Positions 22,313 through 33,613 of a stretch of 64,000 nucleotides of DNA are shown here, one piece after another. The translations under genes and the position numbers were made by a program. The number at the start of each line of letters is the position of its first letter. Position 1 is the stretch's first letter. The notes under the pieces are model-generated. The model saw nothing but the letters and a program-made list of their open reading frames with translations. It had not been told where the DNA came from and did no database searches. Source of the stretch: Stutzerimonas azotifigens DSM 17556 (GTDB lineage Bacteria; Pseudomonadota; Gammaproteobacteria; Pseudomonadales; Pseudomonadaceae); NCBI RefSeq assembly GCF_000425625.1, contig NZ_AUDU01000018.1, positions 1 through 64,000 of the forward strand. Reading direction: 5' to 3'.

Positions 22313-25081
22313 ATGGCAGTCAAGCACCCCGCGTTTCGCAAAAAATTCCCCCTCCTGGTCACCGGCAGCCTTCTTGCACTGCAACCCATGGCAGCGTCCC
22401 TGACGATCGCGGCGGAGCAGTTCGCCTGCCAGCCCGGCCCCTCGGGCGGATGGGCCTGCAGCCCCACGCAACCGGCAGCCGCGGTCCCGCCGCGGCCGGT
22501 GCACGAGGCCGGTGGCGCCGGCTCCGGCACGACGGCGGCACAGCGACAGGAAGCCCCGCCCGCGACCCGCCTGGTCACCGAGAGCGGCGGCAAGGTCCTG
22601 GCGTCCAGAAGTGCGGACTTCAGCCACCTGGACTGGGTACCGCGCGAGCGGCTGAGCGCCGCGCAGCTCGCCGAGATCGGCCCCTACTGCATGGGCACCT
22701 ACGTGGAGCCGGCGCGCCCCGGGCAGTTCGACGACACGCCGATGAACGAGGCGCCGACCTACGTGTCGGCCAAGGCCTCGCGCTACGAGCAGCAGACCGA
22801 AACCGCGACCCTGGCCGGCAACGTGGTCCTGCGCCAGGGCAGCATCCAGGTGGAGGCCGACGAGGCCAGCCTGCATCAGCAGGAAAACCGCGGCGAGCTG
22901 ATCGGCAACGTGCGCCTGCGCGACCGCGGTGCGCTGGTGGTGGGCGACCGCGCCGAGCTGATGCTGGACAACGGCGAGGCGCAGATCGACAACGCCGAAT
23001 ACGTGCTCCACGAGGGCCAGGTGCGCGGCAGCGCGCAGTACGTCAAACGCGAGGAAACGGCGATCATCCGGCTCAAGGACGGCACCTATACCCGCTGCGA
23101 ACCGGACAGCAACGCCTGGTACCTCAAGGGCAACAACGTCACCCTGAACCGCGCCACCGGCTTCGGTTCGGCAACCAACGTGACGCTGCGGGTGAAGGAC
23201 GTCCCGGTGTTCTACACGCCCTACATCTTCTTCCCGATCGATGATCGTCGGCAGTCCGGCTTCCTTACGCCGAGCATCTCGTCCTCGAGCGATGACGGCC
23301 TGTCGATCCAGACGCCCTATTATTTCAACCTCGCGCCGAATTTCGACGCGACCCTCTATCCGACCTACATGACCGATCGCGGCCTGCTGATGGAAGGCGA
23401 GTTCCGCTACCTGACGCGCAGCAGCGAAGGCCAGATCGGCGCGGCCTACCTCGACGACAGCGACGACGAACGCAAGCGCCAGTCCGAGTACGAGAGCACC
23501 CGCTGGATGTACAGCTGGCAGCACCGCACCGGGCTCGATTCGCGCCTGCTGGCCGAGGTGGACTACACCGACATCAGCGATCCCTACTATTTCCAGGACC
23601 TGAGCACCGACCTCGGGATCGACCAGCCCGACCACCTCGACCAGCGTGGCACCCTGACCTATCGCGGCGACACCTACACCGCGCGGCTGAACATGCACGC
23701 GTACGAGCGGGCGACCGTGCTGGACGTAACGCCCTACGACCGTCTGCCGCAACTGACGCTCAATGGCCGCGCGCCTTTCGAGCTGGGCGATCTGCAGTTC
23801 AACTACGCCACCGAGCTGGTGCGCTTCGATCGCGACCTGCGCGACGGCAACTTCATCAACGAGAACGGTCAACCGGAACGCTGGTACGACGACCGGCTCA
23901 CCGGCCTCCGCCGCGCCAACGGCACCCGCCTGCACCTGCAGCCGGGCATCAGCCTGCCGCTGGACTGGACCTGGGGCTTCCTCAAGCCGTCTATCAAGTA
24001 CGCCTACACCCAGTACGACCTGGATCTCGACTCACGAGGCCGCAGCCAGCTCGGCAACGATTTCGACGATGCCCCCGATCGCAGCCTGCCGATCGTCAGC
24101 GTCGACAGCGGACTGTACTTCGACCGTGACACCCAGTGGTTCGGCAGGCAATACCGGCAGACGCTGGAGCCGCGGCTGTTCTATCTCTACGTCCCGGAAG
24201 AGGACCAGACCGACATCCCGGTGTTCGACACCGGCGAATACAGCTTCAGCTATTCGTCGCTGTGGCGCGAGAACCGCTTCAGCGGCCCGGATCGCATCGG
24301 CGACGCCAACCAGGTCTCGCTCGGCGTGACCACCCGCTTCGTCGAACCGGACGGTTTCGAGCGGCAGCGCCTGAGCGTCGGCCAGATTTATTACTTCCAC
24401 GATCGCGAGGTACAGCTGCCGGGCCTGGAAGGCAATCGCCCCGACAACACCTCGAACGTCTCCCCCTACGCGCTGGAGTACCTGTATCGCTACAACCGCG
24501 ACTGGCACTTCACCTCGACCTTCAACTGGGATCCGGACGAGGGCCGCACCCGCTCGGGCAGCGCCATGTTCCATTACCAGCCGGCCGACAACCCGAACAA
24601 GATCGTCAACTTCGGCTACCGCTACCGCAACGACGTCATTCGCTTCGACCAGGCCAGCGGCAACTGGACCTACGGCGGCGACTTCGGCCGGCCGGAATAC
24701 GCGACCGACAACGACCCGAGCACGACCTACATCAAGGACTACTACAAGATCCAGCAGCACGACTTCTCGGCCATCTGGCCGATCGTCCCGCAGTGGAGCG
24801 TCATCGGCCGCTGGCAGTACGACTACGCCCGCAACCGTACGCTGGAAGCCTTCGGCGGCTTCGAGTACGACAGCTGCTGCTGGAAGCTGCGCCTGATCAA
24901 CCGCTATTGGATCGACTACGACGAGAGCAGCCTGAACCCCTCGCTCAACGAAGAGCCGGACCGCGGCATCTTCCTGCAGATCGTCCTCAAGGGGCTCGGC
25001 GGCGTGGTTGGCAACAAGACCGAGTCCTTCCTCGACCAAGGCATTCAAGGTTACCGTGAACGTGAAGACCAAGCTTTCTGA
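22313..25081 (+). CDS. lptD: LPS-assembly outer-membrane protein LptD
   Basis: Outer-membrane barrel that inserts LPS at the cell surface with LptE. The 922-residue precursor has a signal peptide (about 1-34, ending AA|EQ), an N-terminal beta-jellyroll (OstA) domain and a large C-terminal barrel. Cysteines placed for the required inter-domain disulfides are visible: C39 and C49 near the mature N-terminus and the adjacent pair C855-C856 (DSCCWK). I chose ATG 22313, which gives the known pseudomonad N-terminus ([12 protein letters not shown]). Its 3' end overlaps surA by 26 bases. Confidence 0.97.
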   Translation: MAVKHPAFRKKFPLLVTGSLLALQPMAASLTIAAEQFACQPGPSGGWACSPTQPAAAVPPRPVHEAGGAGSGTTAAQRQEAPPATRLVTESGGKVLASRSADFSHLDWVPRERLSAAQLAEIGPYCMGTYVEPARPGQFDDTPMNEAPTYVSAKASRYEQQTETATLAGNVVLRQGSIQVEADEASLHQQENRGELIGNVRLRDRGALVVGDRAELMLDNGEAQIDNAEYVLHEGQVRGSAQYVKREETAIIRLKDGTYTRCEPDSNAWYLKGNNVTLNRATGFGSATNVTLRVKDVPVFYTPYIFFPIDDRRQSGFLTPSISSSSDDGLSIQTPYYFNLAPNFDATLYPTYMTDRGLLMEGEFRYLTRSSEGQIGAAYLDDSDDERKRQSEYESTRWMYSWQHRTGLDSRLLAEVDYTDISDPYYFQDLSTDLGIDQPDHLDQRGTLTYRGDTYTARLNMHAYERATVLDVTPYDRLPQLTLNGRAPFELGDLQFNYATELVRFDRDLRDGNFINENGQPERWYDDRLTGLRRANGTRLHLQPGISLPLDWTWGFLKPSIKYAYTQYDLDLDSRGRSQLGNDFDDAPDRSLPIVSVDSGLYFDRDTQWFGRQYRQTLEPRLFYLYVPEEDQTDIPVFDTGEYSFSYSSLWRENRFSGPDRIGDANQVSLGVTTRFVEPDGFERQRLSVGQIYYFHDREVQLPGLEGNRPDNTSNVSPYALEYLYRYNRDWHFTSTFNWDPDEGRTRSGSAMFHYQPADNPNKIVNFGYRYRNDVIRFDQASGNWTYGGDFGRPEYATDNDPSTTYIKDYYKIQQHDFSAIWPIVPQWSVIGRWQYDYARNRTLEAFGGFEYDSCCWKLRLINRYWIDYDESSLNPSLNEEPDRGIFLQIVLKGLGGVVGNKTESFLDQGIQGYREREDQAF

Positions 25082-26369
25082 CCGCCTGCGCCCCCTGGCG
25101 CTGGGCGCCCTTCTGCTCGCCGCCGCCGGCGCCATGGCACCCGCGCTGGCCCAGGTACAACCGCTCGACCGCGTGGTGGCCATCGTCGACAACGACGTGA
25201 TCATGCAGAGCCAGCTCCAGCAGCGGCTGGACGAGGTGCGCCAGACCATCGAAAAACGCGGTGCGGATGCACCGCCGCAGGGCGTGCTCGAACAGCAGGT
25301 GCTGGAGCGCCTGATCCTGGAAAACCTGCAGCTGCAGATCGGCGAGCGCTCCGGCATCCGCATCTCCGACGAAGAGCTCAACCAGGCGCTGGTCACCATC
25401 GCCCAGCGCAACGGCATGACCCCCGAGCAGTTCCGCGCGGCGCTCGAGCGCGACGGCATGAGCTTCGACGAGGCGCGCGAGCAGATCCGCCGCGAGATGA
25501 TCATCAGCCGGGTGCGCCAGCGGCGCATCGCCGAGCGCATCCAGGTCTCGAACCAGGAGGTGCAAAGCTTCCTCGCGTCCGATCTCGGTCAGCTGCAGCT
25601 GGCCGAGGAATACCACCTGGCCAATATCCTCATCCCGGTGCCGGACGCGGCCGACTCGCAGACCGTGCAGGCTGCCGAGGAACTGGCCAGCGACACCTAC
25701 CGGCAGCTGCAGCAGGGCGTCGACTTCGCCCAGCTGGCCGCCTCCCGCTCGGCCAGCGAGAACGCGCTCGAAGGAGGCGACATGGGCTGGCGCAAGGCGG
25801 CACAGCTGCCGCCGCCGTTCGACGCCCTGGTTCGCGAGCTGGCGGTCGGCCAGGTTACCGAGCCGGTTCGCACCCCGCCGGGCTTCATCCTCGTCAAGCT
25901 GCTGGAAAAGCGCGGCGGCACCGAGCAGATGATCGACGAGGTGCACGTGCGCCACATCCTCATCAAGCCGAGCGAGATCCGCAGCGATGAGGAAAGCCGC
26001 CGCCTGATCACGCGCCTGCGCGAACGTATCCAGGCCGGCGAGGATTTCGCCCAGCTGGCGCGAAACTTCTCGGAAGACCCGGGTTCGGCGCTCAATGGCG
26101 GCGACCTGAACTGGATCGACCCGAATTCGCTGGTGCCGGAGTTCCGTGAGGTCATGGCCAACACCGCGGCCGGCGAGCTGTCCGAGCCGTTCCGCAGCCC
26201 CTACGGCTGGCACATCCTCGAGGTGCTCGGCCGGCGCGCCACCGACGCCAGCGAAGAGGCCCGCGAACAGCAGGCGCTCGCCGCACTGCGCAACCGCAAG
26301 TACGACGAAGAGCTGCAGGCCTGGCTGCGCCAGATCCGCGACGAAGCCTACGTCGAGATCAAGCTTTAA
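25056..26369 (+). CDS. surA: Periplasmic chaperone and peptidyl-prolyl isomerase SurA
   Basis: Chaperone that escorts outer-membrane barrels, including LptD, through the periplasm. The likely start is GTG at 25056, with AAGG five bases upstream; this gives 437 residues with a signal peptide ending near ALA (about 32). A SurA N-terminal chaperone domain follows (begins [13 protein letters not shown]), then two parvulin domains (about 170-275 and 285-385). The start lies inside the end of lptD, so the LptD client and its chaperone are translationally coupled. A second in-frame GTG at 25062 is the alternative. Confidence 0.94.
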   Translation: MNVKTKLSDRLRPLALGALLLAAAGAMAPALAQVQPLDRVVAIVDNDVIMQSQLQQRLDEVRQTIEKRGADAPPQGVLEQQVLERLILENLQLQIGERSGIRISDEELNQALVTIAQRNGMTPEQFRAALERDGMSFDEAREQIRREMIISRVRQRRIAERIQVSNQEVQSFLASDLGQLQLAEEYHLANILIPVPDAADSQTVQAAEELASDTYRQLQQGVDFAQLAASRSASENALEGGDMGWRKAAQLPPPFDALVRELAVGQVTEPVRTPPGFILVKLLEKRGGTEQMIDEVHVRHILIKPSEIRSDEESRRLITRLRERIQAGEDFAQLARNFSEDPGSALNGGDLNWIDPNSLVPEFREVMANTAAGELSEPFRSPYGWHILEVLGRRATDASEEAREQQALAALRNRKYDEELQAWLRQIRDEAYVEIKL

Positions 26370-26406
26370 GCTGCAAGCTGCAAGCTGCAAGCTGCAAGCT
26401 GCAAGC
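26370..26406 (+). repeat. Heptamer tandem array after surA
   Basis: Five perfect head-to-tail copies of GCTGCAA start on the base immediately after the surA TAA stop (26370-26404), followed by a partial copy. A unit of seven bases is not a multiple of a codon, and the array lies outside the coding frame. It belongs to the same family as the arrays after coq7, pdxA and prkA. Confidence 0.95.
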
Positions 26407-26496
26407 CAAGCAGGATGCGGGGTGATGACCGAAGGGTCGCCACCCCGTTTTCATTTCAGGTGGGCAGGCAACCGCCCCCATGCCGAGAGCACGCCG

Positions 26497-27489
26497 ATGA
26501 CCGCTTCCCGCCCCTTCGTTCTTACCCCTGGCGAACCGGCCGGAATCGGTCCGGATCTATGCCTGCTGCTGGCACGCCAGGCCCAGCCAAGGACGCTGCT
26601 GGCCATCGCCAGCCGTTCGCTGCTGGCGCAGCGCGCCGTACAGCTGGGCCTGACCATCGAGCTGCTCGACGTCGGCCCGCACCGTTGGCCAAGCGAGCCG
26701 GCGCCGGCCAACAGCCTGTATGTCTGGGACACCCCGCTCGCCGCGCCGGTGAGCGCGGGGCAACTCGACCCGCGCAACGCCCCCTATGTACTGGAAACGC
26801 TGACCCGCGCCGGCCAGGGCTGCCTCGACGGCACCTTCGCCGGCATGATCACTGCCCCGGTGCACAAGGGCATCATCAACGAGGCCGGCATCGCCTTTTC
26901 CGGTCATACCGAGTTTCTCGCCGAACTGACCGCCACACCCCAGGTGGTGATGATGCTGGCAACCGAGGGGCTGCGTGTCGCCCTGGTCACCACCCACCTG
27001 CCGCTCAAGGACGTCGCCGCCGCCATTACGGCCGAGCGGCTGGAGCGCGTCACGCGCATTCTGCATGCCGACCTGGTGGAAAAATTCGGGCTGGCCGACC
27101 CGCGCATCCTGGTCTGCGGGCTGAACCCGCACGCCGGCGAAGGCGGCTACCTCGGACGCGAGGAGATCGAAGTGATCGAACCGGTGCTCGAGCGCCTGCG
27201 CGGCGACGGCATCCAGTTGGTCGGCCCGCTGCCGGCCGACACCCTGTTCACCCCCAAGCACCTGGCGCACTGCGACGCGGTGCTGGCGATGTACCACGAC
27301 CAGGGCCTGCCGGTGCTCAAGTACAAGGGCTTCGGCGCCGCCGTGAACGTCACCCTGGGGCTGCCGATCATCCGCACTTCGGTGGATCACGGCACGGCGC
27401 TCGACCTCGCCGGGACCGGCCGGATCGATACCGGCAGTCTGCAGGTCGCGCTGGAGACGGCTTATCGGATGGGGGACATTCGGCCGTAA
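26497..27489 (+). CDS. pdxA: 4-hydroxythreonine-4-phosphate dehydrogenase
   Basis: NAD-dependent, metal-binding oxidoreductase in pyridoxal 5'-phosphate synthesis. The 330-residue product has [11 protein letters not shown] near the N-terminus and metal-ligand histidines in SGHTEFL and MYHDQGLP. I chose ATG 26497 as it matches the family N-terminus; the long frame upstream is a surA shadow. It is separated from surA by a heptamer array and about 90 further bases. Confidence 0.96.
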   Translation: MTASRPFVLTPGEPAGIGPDLCLLLARQAQPRTLLAIASRSLLAQRAVQLGLTIELLDVGPHRWPSEPAPANSLYVWDTPLAAPVSAGQLDPRNAPYVLETLTRAGQGCLDGTFAGMITAPVHKGIINEAGIAFSGHTEFLAELTATPQVVMMLATEGLRVALVTTHLPLKDVAAAITAERLERVTRILHADLVEKFGLADPRILVCGLNPHAGEGGYLGREEIEVIEPVLERLRGDGIQLVGPLPADTLFTPKHLAHCDAVLAMYHDQGLPVLKYKGFGAAVNVTLGLPIIRTSVDHGTALDLAGTGRIDTGSLQVALETAYRMGDIRP

Positions 27490-27617
27490 GCTGGAAGCCG
27501 CTGTGAAGAACATCGGTGCAACTTCGTCAAGCTTTGCTTTTCGGCTGGGGCCTCAGGCAGTCTGAATCCATCTTTTTGCGGCCCTCGCCTGCTAAAATGC
27601 GCTCCTTATTCGCTTTC

Positions 27618-27642
27618 AGCTTCAAGCTTCAAGCTTCAAGCT
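27618..27642 (+). repeat. Heptamer tandem array upstream of ksgA
   Basis: Three perfect copies of AGCTTCA (27618-27638) plus AGCT. The array ends about 17 bases before the ksgA ATG, so it would lie in the leader of the ksgA message just ahead of the ribosome site. It is related in sequence to the GCTGCAA array 1.2 kb upstream. Confidence 0.9.
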
Positions 27643-27658
27643 GCTCCTTGGAGCTTCG

Positions 27659-28477
27659 ATGTCCGATTACCAACACCGCGCCCGCAAGCGTTTCGGCCAG
27701 AACTTCCTGCACGATGCCGGCGTGATCCACCGAATCCTGCGGGCGATCCATCCGAAGCCGGACGAGCACCTGGTGGAAATCGGCCCCGGGCAGGGCGCGC
27801 TGACCGGAGGGCTGCTGGACAGCGGCGCACGGCTGGACGTCATCGAACTCGACCTCGACCTGATCCCGATTCTCCAGGCCCGCTTCGCCACCCGTGAACG
27901 CTGGGCGCTGCACCAGGGCGATGCGCTGAAGTTCGATTTCGGCAGGCTCGCTGACCGGCCGGCGAGCCTGCGCGTGGTCGGCAACCTGCCCTACAACATC
28001 TCTACGCCGCTGATCTTCCATCTGCTCGAGCATGCCGCGCTGATCCGCGACATGCACTTCATGCTGCAGAAGGAGGTCGTCGAACGCCTTGCCGCCGAGC
28101 CCGGCGGCGGCGACTGGGGCCGGCTGTCGATCATGGTGCAGTACCACTGCCGTGTGGAGCACCTGTTCAACGTCGGTCCCGGCGCCTTCAACCCTGCGCC
28201 GAAGGTCGACTCGGCGATCGTCCGCCTAGTGCCCCACGCCGAGTTGCCGCATCCGGCACGCGACCCGCGCCTGCTCGAACGGGTCGTGCGCGAGGCCTTC
28301 AACCAGCGCCGCAAGACGCTGCGCAACACGCTCAAGGGCCTGCTCGACGCCGGCGCCATCGAAGCCGCCGGCGTGGACGGCGGCCTGCGCCCGGAACAGC
28401 TCGACCTGCCCGCCTTCGTGCGGCTCGCCGACCAGCTCGCCACCCTGCAGCCGGAGACCTCAGCCCATGGCCGATGA
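27659..28477 (+). CDS. ksgA: 16S rRNA (adenine1518/1519-N6)-dimethyltransferase
   Basis: SAM-dependent enzyme that dimethylates two adjacent adenines near the 3' end of 16S rRNA in late 30S assembly. The 272-residue product has the SAM motif [11 protein letters not shown] (near residue 40) and the catalytic NLPYNIS motif (near residue 109). It overlaps apaG by 11 bases. The order pdxA–ksgA–apaG–apaH is conserved in many gammaproteobacteria. Confidence 0.97.
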   Translation: MSDYQHRARKRFGQNFLHDAGVIHRILRAIHPKPDEHLVEIGPGQGALTGGLLDSGARLDVIELDLDLIPILQARFATRERWALHQGDALKFDFGRLADRPASLRVVGNLPYNISTPLIFHLLEHAALIRDMHFMLQKEVVERLAAEPGGGDWGRLSIMVQYHCRVEHLFNVGPGAFNPAPKVDSAIVRLVPHAELPHPARDPRLLERVVREAFNQRRKTLRNTLKGLLDAGAIEAAGVDGGLRPEQLDLPAFVRLADQLATLQPETSAHGR

Positions 28478-28847
28478 TCGCTACCGCATCGACGTCAGCG
28501 TGGTGCCACGCTACCTCGACGCCCAGTCGCAACCGGAACAAAACCGGTACGCCTTTGCCTACACGGTAACCATCGAGAACACCGGCCGCGTCGCCGCCCA
28601 GTTGCTCAGCCGGCACTGGATCATCACCGACGGCGACGGCCGGGTGCAGGAGGTACAGGGCGAGGGCGTGGTGGGCGAGCAGCCGCGGATGGAGCCGGGC
28701 GAGCGACATGTCTATACGAGTGGCACCCTGATGCCCACCCAGGTCGGCAGCATGCAGGGCAGTTACCAGATGATCGCCGCCGACGGCCATCGTTTCGACG
28801 CGCCGATCGCGCCCTTCCGCCTGGCGGTTCCCGGTGCCCTGCACTGA
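28467..28847 (+). CDS. apaG: ApaG/Co2+-Mg2+ efflux-associated protein
   Basis: Single-domain fibronectin-III-like beta sandwich, 126 residues, with the conserved [20 protein letters not shown] stretch (residues about 32-51) and the [10 protein letters not shown] segment. Biochemical function is unresolved; it was named from its operon with apaH. The start overlaps the end of ksgA. Confidence 0.93.
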   Translation: MADDRYRIDVSVVPRYLDAQSQPEQNRYAFAYTVTIENTGRVAAQLLSRHWIITDGDGRVQEVQGEGVVGEQPRMEPGERHVYTSGTLMPTQVGSMQGSYQMIAADGHRFDAPIAPFRLAVPGALH

Positions 28848-28874
28848 TTTCCTGACCCGAGGTACGAGCCGCCG

Positions 28875-29699
28875 ATGACCCTTTACGCCGTAGGCGACCT
28901 GCAAGGATGCCTCGATCCGCTCGAGAGCCTGCTGCGCAAGGTCGATTTCAGCCCCTCCCGCGACTGCCTCTGGCTGGCCGGCGATCTGGTCAACCGCGGC
29001 CCGCAGTCGCTCGAAGCCCTGCGCTACGTGCGCGACCTCGGCAGCTCGGCGGTCTGCGTGCTCGGCAACCACGACCTGCACCTGCTGGCCGTGGCACACA
29101 ACATCGAGCGCCTGCGCCGCTCCGACACCCTCACCCCGATCCTGACCGCCCCCGACTGCGCGGACCTGATCGACTGGCTGCGCCAGCAGCCGCTGATCCA
29201 CCACGATGCCGAGCGCGACGCGACCCTCGTCCACGCCGGCATTCCGCCTCAGTGGGGGCTGGCCAAGGCGCTGCGGCGCGCCGCCGAAGTGCAGGACGCG
29301 CTGACCGACGACGCCCGCCTGCTGCCCTATCTCGACGGCATGTACGGCAACCAGCCGGCCAGGTGGGACAAGTCCCTGCGCGGCGTCGAGCGCCTGCGGG
29401 TAATCACCAACTACTTCACGCGCATGCGCTTCTGCACCGCCGACGGCACCCTGGACCTCGAGTCCAAGGAAGGCCTCGATTCGGCGCCGGCCGGCTTCGC
29501 GCCCTGGTTCAGCCACCCGAACCGCAAGATGCGCGGACGCACCCTCATCTTCGGCCACTGGGCCGCGCTGGAAGGCCGCTGCGACGAGCCCGGCGTACAC
29601 GCGCTGGATACCGGCTGCGTGTGGGGCAACTGCATGACGCTGATGAATCTGGACACCGGCGAATACCATCGCCAGGACTGCAAGGGGATCAAGCCATGA
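28875..29699 (+). CDS. apaH: Bis(5'-nucleosyl)-tetraphosphatase, symmetrical
   Basis: Calcineurin-like metallophosphatase that hydrolyses Ap4A and decaps NpN-RNAs. The 274-residue product has the metal motifs GDLQGC (residues 7-12), GDLVNRGP and GNHDLH. The stop overlaps the glpE start (ATGA), giving coupling. Confidence 0.96.
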   Translation: MTLYAVGDLQGCLDPLESLLRKVDFSPSRDCLWLAGDLVNRGPQSLEALRYVRDLGSSAVCVLGNHDLHLLAVAHNIERLRRSDTLTPILTAPDCADLIDWLRQQPLIHHDAERDATLVHAGIPPQWGLAKALRRAAEVQDALTDDARLLPYLDGMYGNQPARWDKSLRGVERLRVITNYFTRMRFCTADGTLDLESKEGLDSAPAGFAPWFSHPNRKMRGRTLIFGHWAALEGRCDEPGVHALDTGCVWGNCMTLMNLDTGEYHRQDCKGIKP

Positions 29700-30025
29700 G
29701 CGAGTTCAAACGCATCGACCCGGTCAGCGCCCGTGCGCTGATCGCCGAAGGCGCGGCAGTCGTGGACATCCGCGACCCGCAAAGCTATGCACTCGGACAC
29801 ATCGCCGGCTCGGCCCATCTGGACAACCATTCGTTGCCCGATTTCATCGCCGCGGCCGACTTCGACAGTCCGCTGATCGTGACCTGCTACCACGGCCATT
29901 CGAGTCAGAGTGCAGCCGCCTACCTGGCCCACCAGGGCTTTTCCGACGTCTACAGCCTCGACGGCGGTTTCGAAGGCTGGCGCGGCCTGTTCCCCGGCGA
30001 GGTCGAAGCCTCCGAGCCTCTCTGA
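29696..30025 (+). CDS. glpE: Thiosulfate sulfurtransferase GlpE
   Basis: Single-domain rhodanese that moves sulfane sulfur from thiosulfate to cyanide or thioredoxin. The 109-residue product has the active-site loop CYHGHSSQ with C64. Its ATG overlaps the apaH stop. A strong hairpin follows the stop, so it ends the ksgA–apaGH–glpE run. Confidence 0.93.
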   Translation: MSEFKRIDPVSARALIAEGAAVVDIRDPQSYALGHIAGSAHLDNHSLPDFIAAADFDSPLIVTCYHGHSSQSAAAYLAHQGFSDVYSLDGGFEGWRGLFPGEVEASEPL

Positions 30026-30045
30026 AACAATATTTTTTCGCTTGC

Positions 30046-30067
30046 GCCCCGCTGTTCGCGGGGCTTT
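30046..30067 (+). terminator. glpE terminator hairpin
   Basis: GCCCCGC (30046-30052), loop CTGTT-type, GCGGGGC (30058-30064), then TTT. It lies 20 bases after the glpE stop; the T-run is short, so strength is uncertain. Confidence 0.65.
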
Positions 30068-30135
30068 CCGGCCCGTTTCGCTTACGTCCGTCTGGCCAGC
30101 GTGACCGCCTCTTGCTTTCGCCACCCCAAACCGAA

Positions 30136-30143
30136 CTATCCTT
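30136..30143 (+). promoter_or_regulatory. Possible RpoS-type -10 element upstream of prkA
   Basis: The octamer CTATCCTT in the context AACTATCCTTGA resembles the extended -10 of RpoS-dependent promoters (CTAYRCTTAA). It would give a leader of about 155 bases before prkA. The orthologous yeaGH operon of E. coli is RpoS-dependent. I saw no convincing -24/-12 (RpoN) site in this 276-base gap. Confidence 0.35.
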
Positions 30144-30301
30144 GAGACAAGGCCATCCAAAGAGAAAGGAAGCCGGCTACGGCTTCTGGCCTAAGGTTTC
30201 GACCATTAGGTGTTCGGGGGACTCCACAGGCCGGCCGCTCCGGCTCGCTCCAGAATGCCTGGTGATTTGCACCTGCCCTGAGCATCGACCGAGGTGAAAT
30301 C

Positions 30302-32224
30302 ATGAGCATTTTCAGTCACTTCCAGCAACGATTCGAAGCCACCCGCCAGGAGGAGTATTCGCTCCAGGAATACCTCGATCTGTGCAAGCAGGACCCGACC
30401 ACCTACGCCACCGCCGCCGAGCGCATGCTGATGGCGATCGGCGAGCCGGAACTGATCGACACCAGCCACGATTCGCGTCTTTCGCGGATCTTCGCCAACA
30501 AGGTCATTCGTCGCTATCCCGCCTTCGCCGATTTCCACGGCATGGAAGACTGCATCGAGCAGATCGTCTCCTACTTCCGCCACGCCGCTCAGGGCCTGGA
30601 GGAGAAGAAGCAGATCCTCTACCTGCTGGGCCCGGTGGGCGGCGGCAAGTCCTCGCTGGCCGAGAAGCTCAAGCAACTGATGGAAAGGGTGCCCTTCTAC
30701 GCCATCAAGGGCTCGCCGGTGTTCGAGTCGCCGCTGGGGCTGTTCAACCCGGCCGAAGACGCGCAGATCCTCGAGGAGGACTACGGGATCCCGCGGCGCT
30801 ACCTCAGTTCGATCATGTCGCCCTGGGCGACCAAGCGCCTGCAGGAATTCGGCGGCGACATCAGTCAGTTCCGCGTGGTCAAGCTCTACCCCTCGATCCT
30901 CAACCAGATCGCGGTGGCCAAGACCGAGCCGGGCGACGAGAACAACCAGGACATCTCCGCGCTGGTGGGCAAGGTCGATATCCGCAAGCTCGAGGAATTT
31001 CCGCAGAACGACGCCGACGCCTACAGCTATTCCGGTGCGCTGTGCCGGGCCAACCAGGGCCTGATGGAATTCGTCGAGATGTTCAAGGCGCCGATCAAGG
31101 TGCTGCACCCGCTGCTGACCGCCACCCAGGAAGGCAACTACAACAGCACCGAGGGGCTGGGCGCGATCCCGTACAGCGGGATCATCCTGGCGCACTCGAA
31201 CGAGTCGGAATGGCACACCTTCCGTAACAACAAGAACAACGAGGCCTTCATCGACCGGATCTACATCGTCAAGGTGCCCTACTGCCTGCGCGTGTCCGAC
31301 GAGGTGAAGATCTACGACAAGCTGCTGACCAACAGCTCGCTGGCGCAGGCCCATTGCGCGCCGGACACCCTGAAGATGCTGGCGCAGTTCTCGGTGCTCA
31401 GCCGCCTGAAGGAGCCGGAGAACTCCAACATCTACTCGAAGATGCGCGTCTACGACGGCGAGAACCTGAAGGACACCGATCCCAAGGCCAAGTCGATCCA
31501 GGAGTACCGCGACACCGCCGGCGTCGACGAGGGCATGAACGGCCTCTCGACCCGCTTCGCCTTCAAGATCCTGTCGAAGGTCTTCAATTTCGACCCGCAC
31601 GAAGTCGCCGCCAACCCGGTGCACCTGCTCTACGTGCTCGAGCAGCAGATCGAGCAGGAACAGTTCCCCGCCGAGGTGCGCGAGCGCTACCTGCGCTTCA
31701 TCAAGGAATACCTGGCGCCGCGCTACGTCGACTTCATCGGCAAGGAGATCCAGACCGCCTACCTCGAGTCCTACAGCGAGTACGGGCAGAACATCTTCGA
31801 CCGCTACGTGCTGTACGCGGACTTCTGGATTCAGGACCAGGAATATCGCGACCCGGAAACGGGCGAGATCCTCAACCGCGCGGCTCTGAACGAGGAGCTG
31901 GAAAAGATCGAGAAGCCCGCCGGCATCAGCAACCCGAAGGACTTCCGCAACGAGATCGTCAACTTCGTGCTCCGCGCCCGCGCCAACAACAACGGCAAGA
32001 ACCCGAGCTGGCTGTCCTACGAGAAGCTGCGCGCGGTGATCGAGAAGAAGATGTTCTCCAACACCGAGGACCTGCTGCCGGTCATCAGCTTCAACGCCAA
32101 GGCCAGCAAGGAGGATCAGCAGAAGCACAACGACTTCGTCACTCGCATGGTCGAGCGCGGCTACACGGAGAAGCAGGTTCGGCTGTTGTCCGAGTGGTAT
32201 TTGCGGGTACGCAAATCACAGTAA
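30302..32224 (+). CDS. prkA: PrkA-type serine protein kinase / AAA+ protein
   Basis: Cytoplasmic stress and starvation kinase (YeaG in E. coli). The 640-residue product has an N-terminal AAA domain with Walker A GPVGGGKS at 110-117 and a C-terminal PrkA kinase-like domain. The Shine-Dalgarno GAGGTGA lies just before the ATG. It heads the prkA–yeaH–spoVR cluster, a three-gene arrangement conserved across proteobacteria and linked to sustained nitrogen starvation and stationary phase. Confidence 0.95.
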   Translation: MSIFSHFQQRFEATRQEEYSLQEYLDLCKQDPTTYATAAERMLMAIGEPELIDTSHDSRLSRIFANKVIRRYPAFADFHGMEDCIEQIVSYFRHAAQGLEEKKQILYLLGPVGGGKSSLAEKLKQLMERVPFYAIKGSPVFESPLGLFNPAEDAQILEEDYGIPRRYLSSIMSPWATKRLQEFGGDISQFRVVKLYPSILNQIAVAKTEPGDENNQDISALVGKVDIRKLEEFPQNDADAYSYSGALCRANQGLMEFVEMFKAPIKVLHPLLTATQEGNYNSTEGLGAIPYSGIILAHSNESEWHTFRNNKNNEAFIDRIYIVKVPYCLRVSDEVKIYDKLLTNSSLAQAHCAPDTLKMLAQFSVLSRLKEPENSNIYSKMRVYDGENLKDTDPKAKSIQEYRDTAGVDEGMNGLSTRFAFKILSKVFNFDPHEVAANPVHLLYVLEQQIEQEQFPAEVRERYLRFIKEYLAPRYVDFIGKEIQTAYLESYSEYGQNIFDRYVLYADFWIQDQEYRDPETGEILNRAALNEELEKIEKPAGISNPKDFRNEIVNFVLRARANNNGKNPSWLSYEKLRAVIEKKMFSNTEDLLPVISFNAKASKEDQQKHNDFVTRMVERGYTEKQVRLLSEWYLRVRKSQ

Positions 32225-32240
32225 CGCAAAAGCCGCTCGA

Positions 32241-32324
32241 GGCTGTAGGCTGGAGGCTGGACGAAAAAGCGGCCCCCTCGTCCAGCCTTCAGCCTTCAGC
32301 CTTCAGCCTCCAGCCTCAGCCCGG
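32241..32324. repeat. Inverted heptamer array between prkA and yeaH
   Basis: Two-sided array: GGCTGTA, GGCTGGA, GGCTGGA (32241-32261) face TCCAGCC, TTCAGCC (three times), TCCAGCC and TCAGCC (32281-32323) across a G/C-rich loop of about 19 bases. The RNA can form a long hairpin whose 3' side ends at the yeaH Shine-Dalgarno GGAGG (32323-32327). It may attenuate or stabilise between the two genes of the operon. Confidence 0.85.
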
Positions 32325-32333
32325 AGGGCTCGT

Positions 32334-33605
32334 ATGAGTTACGTGATCGATCGTCGTCTGAATGGCAAGAACAAGAGCACGGTGAACCGCCAGCGCTTCC
32401 TGCGGCGCTACCGTGAGCACATCAAGAAAGCGGTGGAGGAAGCGGTCAGCCGTCGCTCCATCACCGACATGGAACACGGCGAACAGATCAGCATCCCCGG
32501 CCGCGACATCGACGAGCCGGTGTTGCACCACGGTCGCGGCGGCCGCCAGACCATCGTCCATCCCGGCAACAAGGAATTCACCGCCGGCGAGCGCATCCCG
32601 CGTCCGCAGGGCGGTGGCGGCGGGCAGGGGGCCGGCCAGGCCAGCAACAGCGGCGAAGGCATGGACGACTTCGTGTTCCAGATCACCCAGGAGGAATTCC
32701 TCGATTTCATGTTCGAGGACCTGGAGCTGCCGAACCTGGTCAAGCGCCACCTGACCGGGGCCGATACCTTCAAGACGGTGCGCGCCGGCATCGCCAACGA
32801 GGGCAACCCGTCGCGGGTGAACATCGTCCGCACCCTGCGTTCGGCGCATGCCCGGCGCATCGCCCTGTCGGGCAGCAGCCGCGCCAAGCTGAAGGAGGTC
32901 AAGGCCGAGCTCGAGCGGCTGCGCCGCGAGGAGCCGGACAACTACGGCGACATCCAGGCCGCCGAGCAGGAGATCGAGCGCCTCAGCGCACGGATCAACC
33001 GCGTGCCCTTCCTCGATACCTTCGACCTCAAGTACAACCTGCTGGTCAAGCAGCCCAACCCCAGCTCCAAGGCGGTGATGTTCTGCCTGATGGACGTCTC
33101 CGGCTCCATGACCCAGGCCACCAAGGACGTCGCCAAGCGCTTCTTCATCCTGCTGTACCTGTTCCTCAAGCGGAACTACGACAAGATCGACGTGGTGTTC
33201 ATCCGCCACCACACCAGCGCCAAGGAGGTCGACGAGGAGGAATTCTTCTATTCGCGGGAAACCGGCGGCACCATCGTCTCCAGTGCGCTGAAGCTGATGC
33301 AGGAGATCATGGCCGAGCGCTATCCCATCAACGAATGGAACATCTATGCCGCACAGGCCTCCGACGGCGACAACTGGAACGACGACTCGCCGGTCTGCCG
33401 CGACATCCTGATCAACCAGATCATGCCGTTCGTCCAGTATTTCACCTACGTGGAGATCACTCCGCGCGAGCATCAGGCACTGTGGTACGAATACAACCAG
33501 GTGGGCGAGGCCTTCGCCGACTCCTTCGCGCAGCAGCAGCTGGTGTCGGCGGCGGACATCTACCCGGTGTTCCGCGAGCTGTTCCAGCGCCGTCTGGTCA
33601 CTTGA
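32334..33605 (+). CDS. YeaH/YhbH family (DUF444) von Willebrand A-like protein
   Basis: The 423-residue product has a Gly/Gln-rich linker (about residues 85-105), a coiled region and a C-terminal vWA-like domain with the metal-site motif DVSGSM at 254-259. It is the constant partner of PrkA and SpoVR. The molecular role is not established; it may act as a substrate or adaptor of the kinase. The ribosome site sits at the end of the inverted heptamer array. It ends eight bases before spoVR. Confidence 0.92.
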   Translation: MSYVIDRRLNGKNKSTVNRQRFLRRYREHIKKAVEEAVSRRSITDMEHGEQISIPGRDIDEPVLHHGRGGRQTIVHPGNKEFTAGERIPRPQGGGGGQGAGQASNSGEGMDDFVFQITQEEFLDFMFEDLELPNLVKRHLTGADTFKTVRAGIANEGNPSRVNIVRTLRSAHARRIALSGSSRAKLKEVKAELERLRREEPDNYGDIQAAEQEIERLSARINRVPFLDTFDLKYNLLVKQPNPSSKAVMFCLMDVSGSMTQATKDVAKRFFILLYLFLKRNYDKIDVVFIRHHTSAKEVDEEEFFYSRETGGTIVSSALKLMQEIMAERYPINEWNIYAAQASDGDNWNDDSPVCRDILINQIMPFVQYFTYVEITPREHQALWYEYNQVGEAFADSFAQQQLVSAADIYPVFRELFQRRLVT

Positions 33606-33613
33606 GGTGAAGA

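Noticed and set aside
22301-23935. A 544-codon minus-strand frame inside lptD
   Set aside because: Antisense to the conserved LptD N-terminal half; no start site or domain.
26370-26406. Heptamer array considered as a CRISPR
   Set aside because: Units are 7 bases, directly contiguous and without spacers; no cas genes are in the window.
30026-30301. Possible RpoN (-24/-12) promoter before prkA
   Set aside because: No TGGC-N8-TGC arrangement with proper spacing was found in the gap.
30206-32128. A 640-codon minus-strand frame opposite prkA
   Set aside because: Shadow of prkA, which has a Walker motif and a strong ribosome site; no motif in the antisense product.
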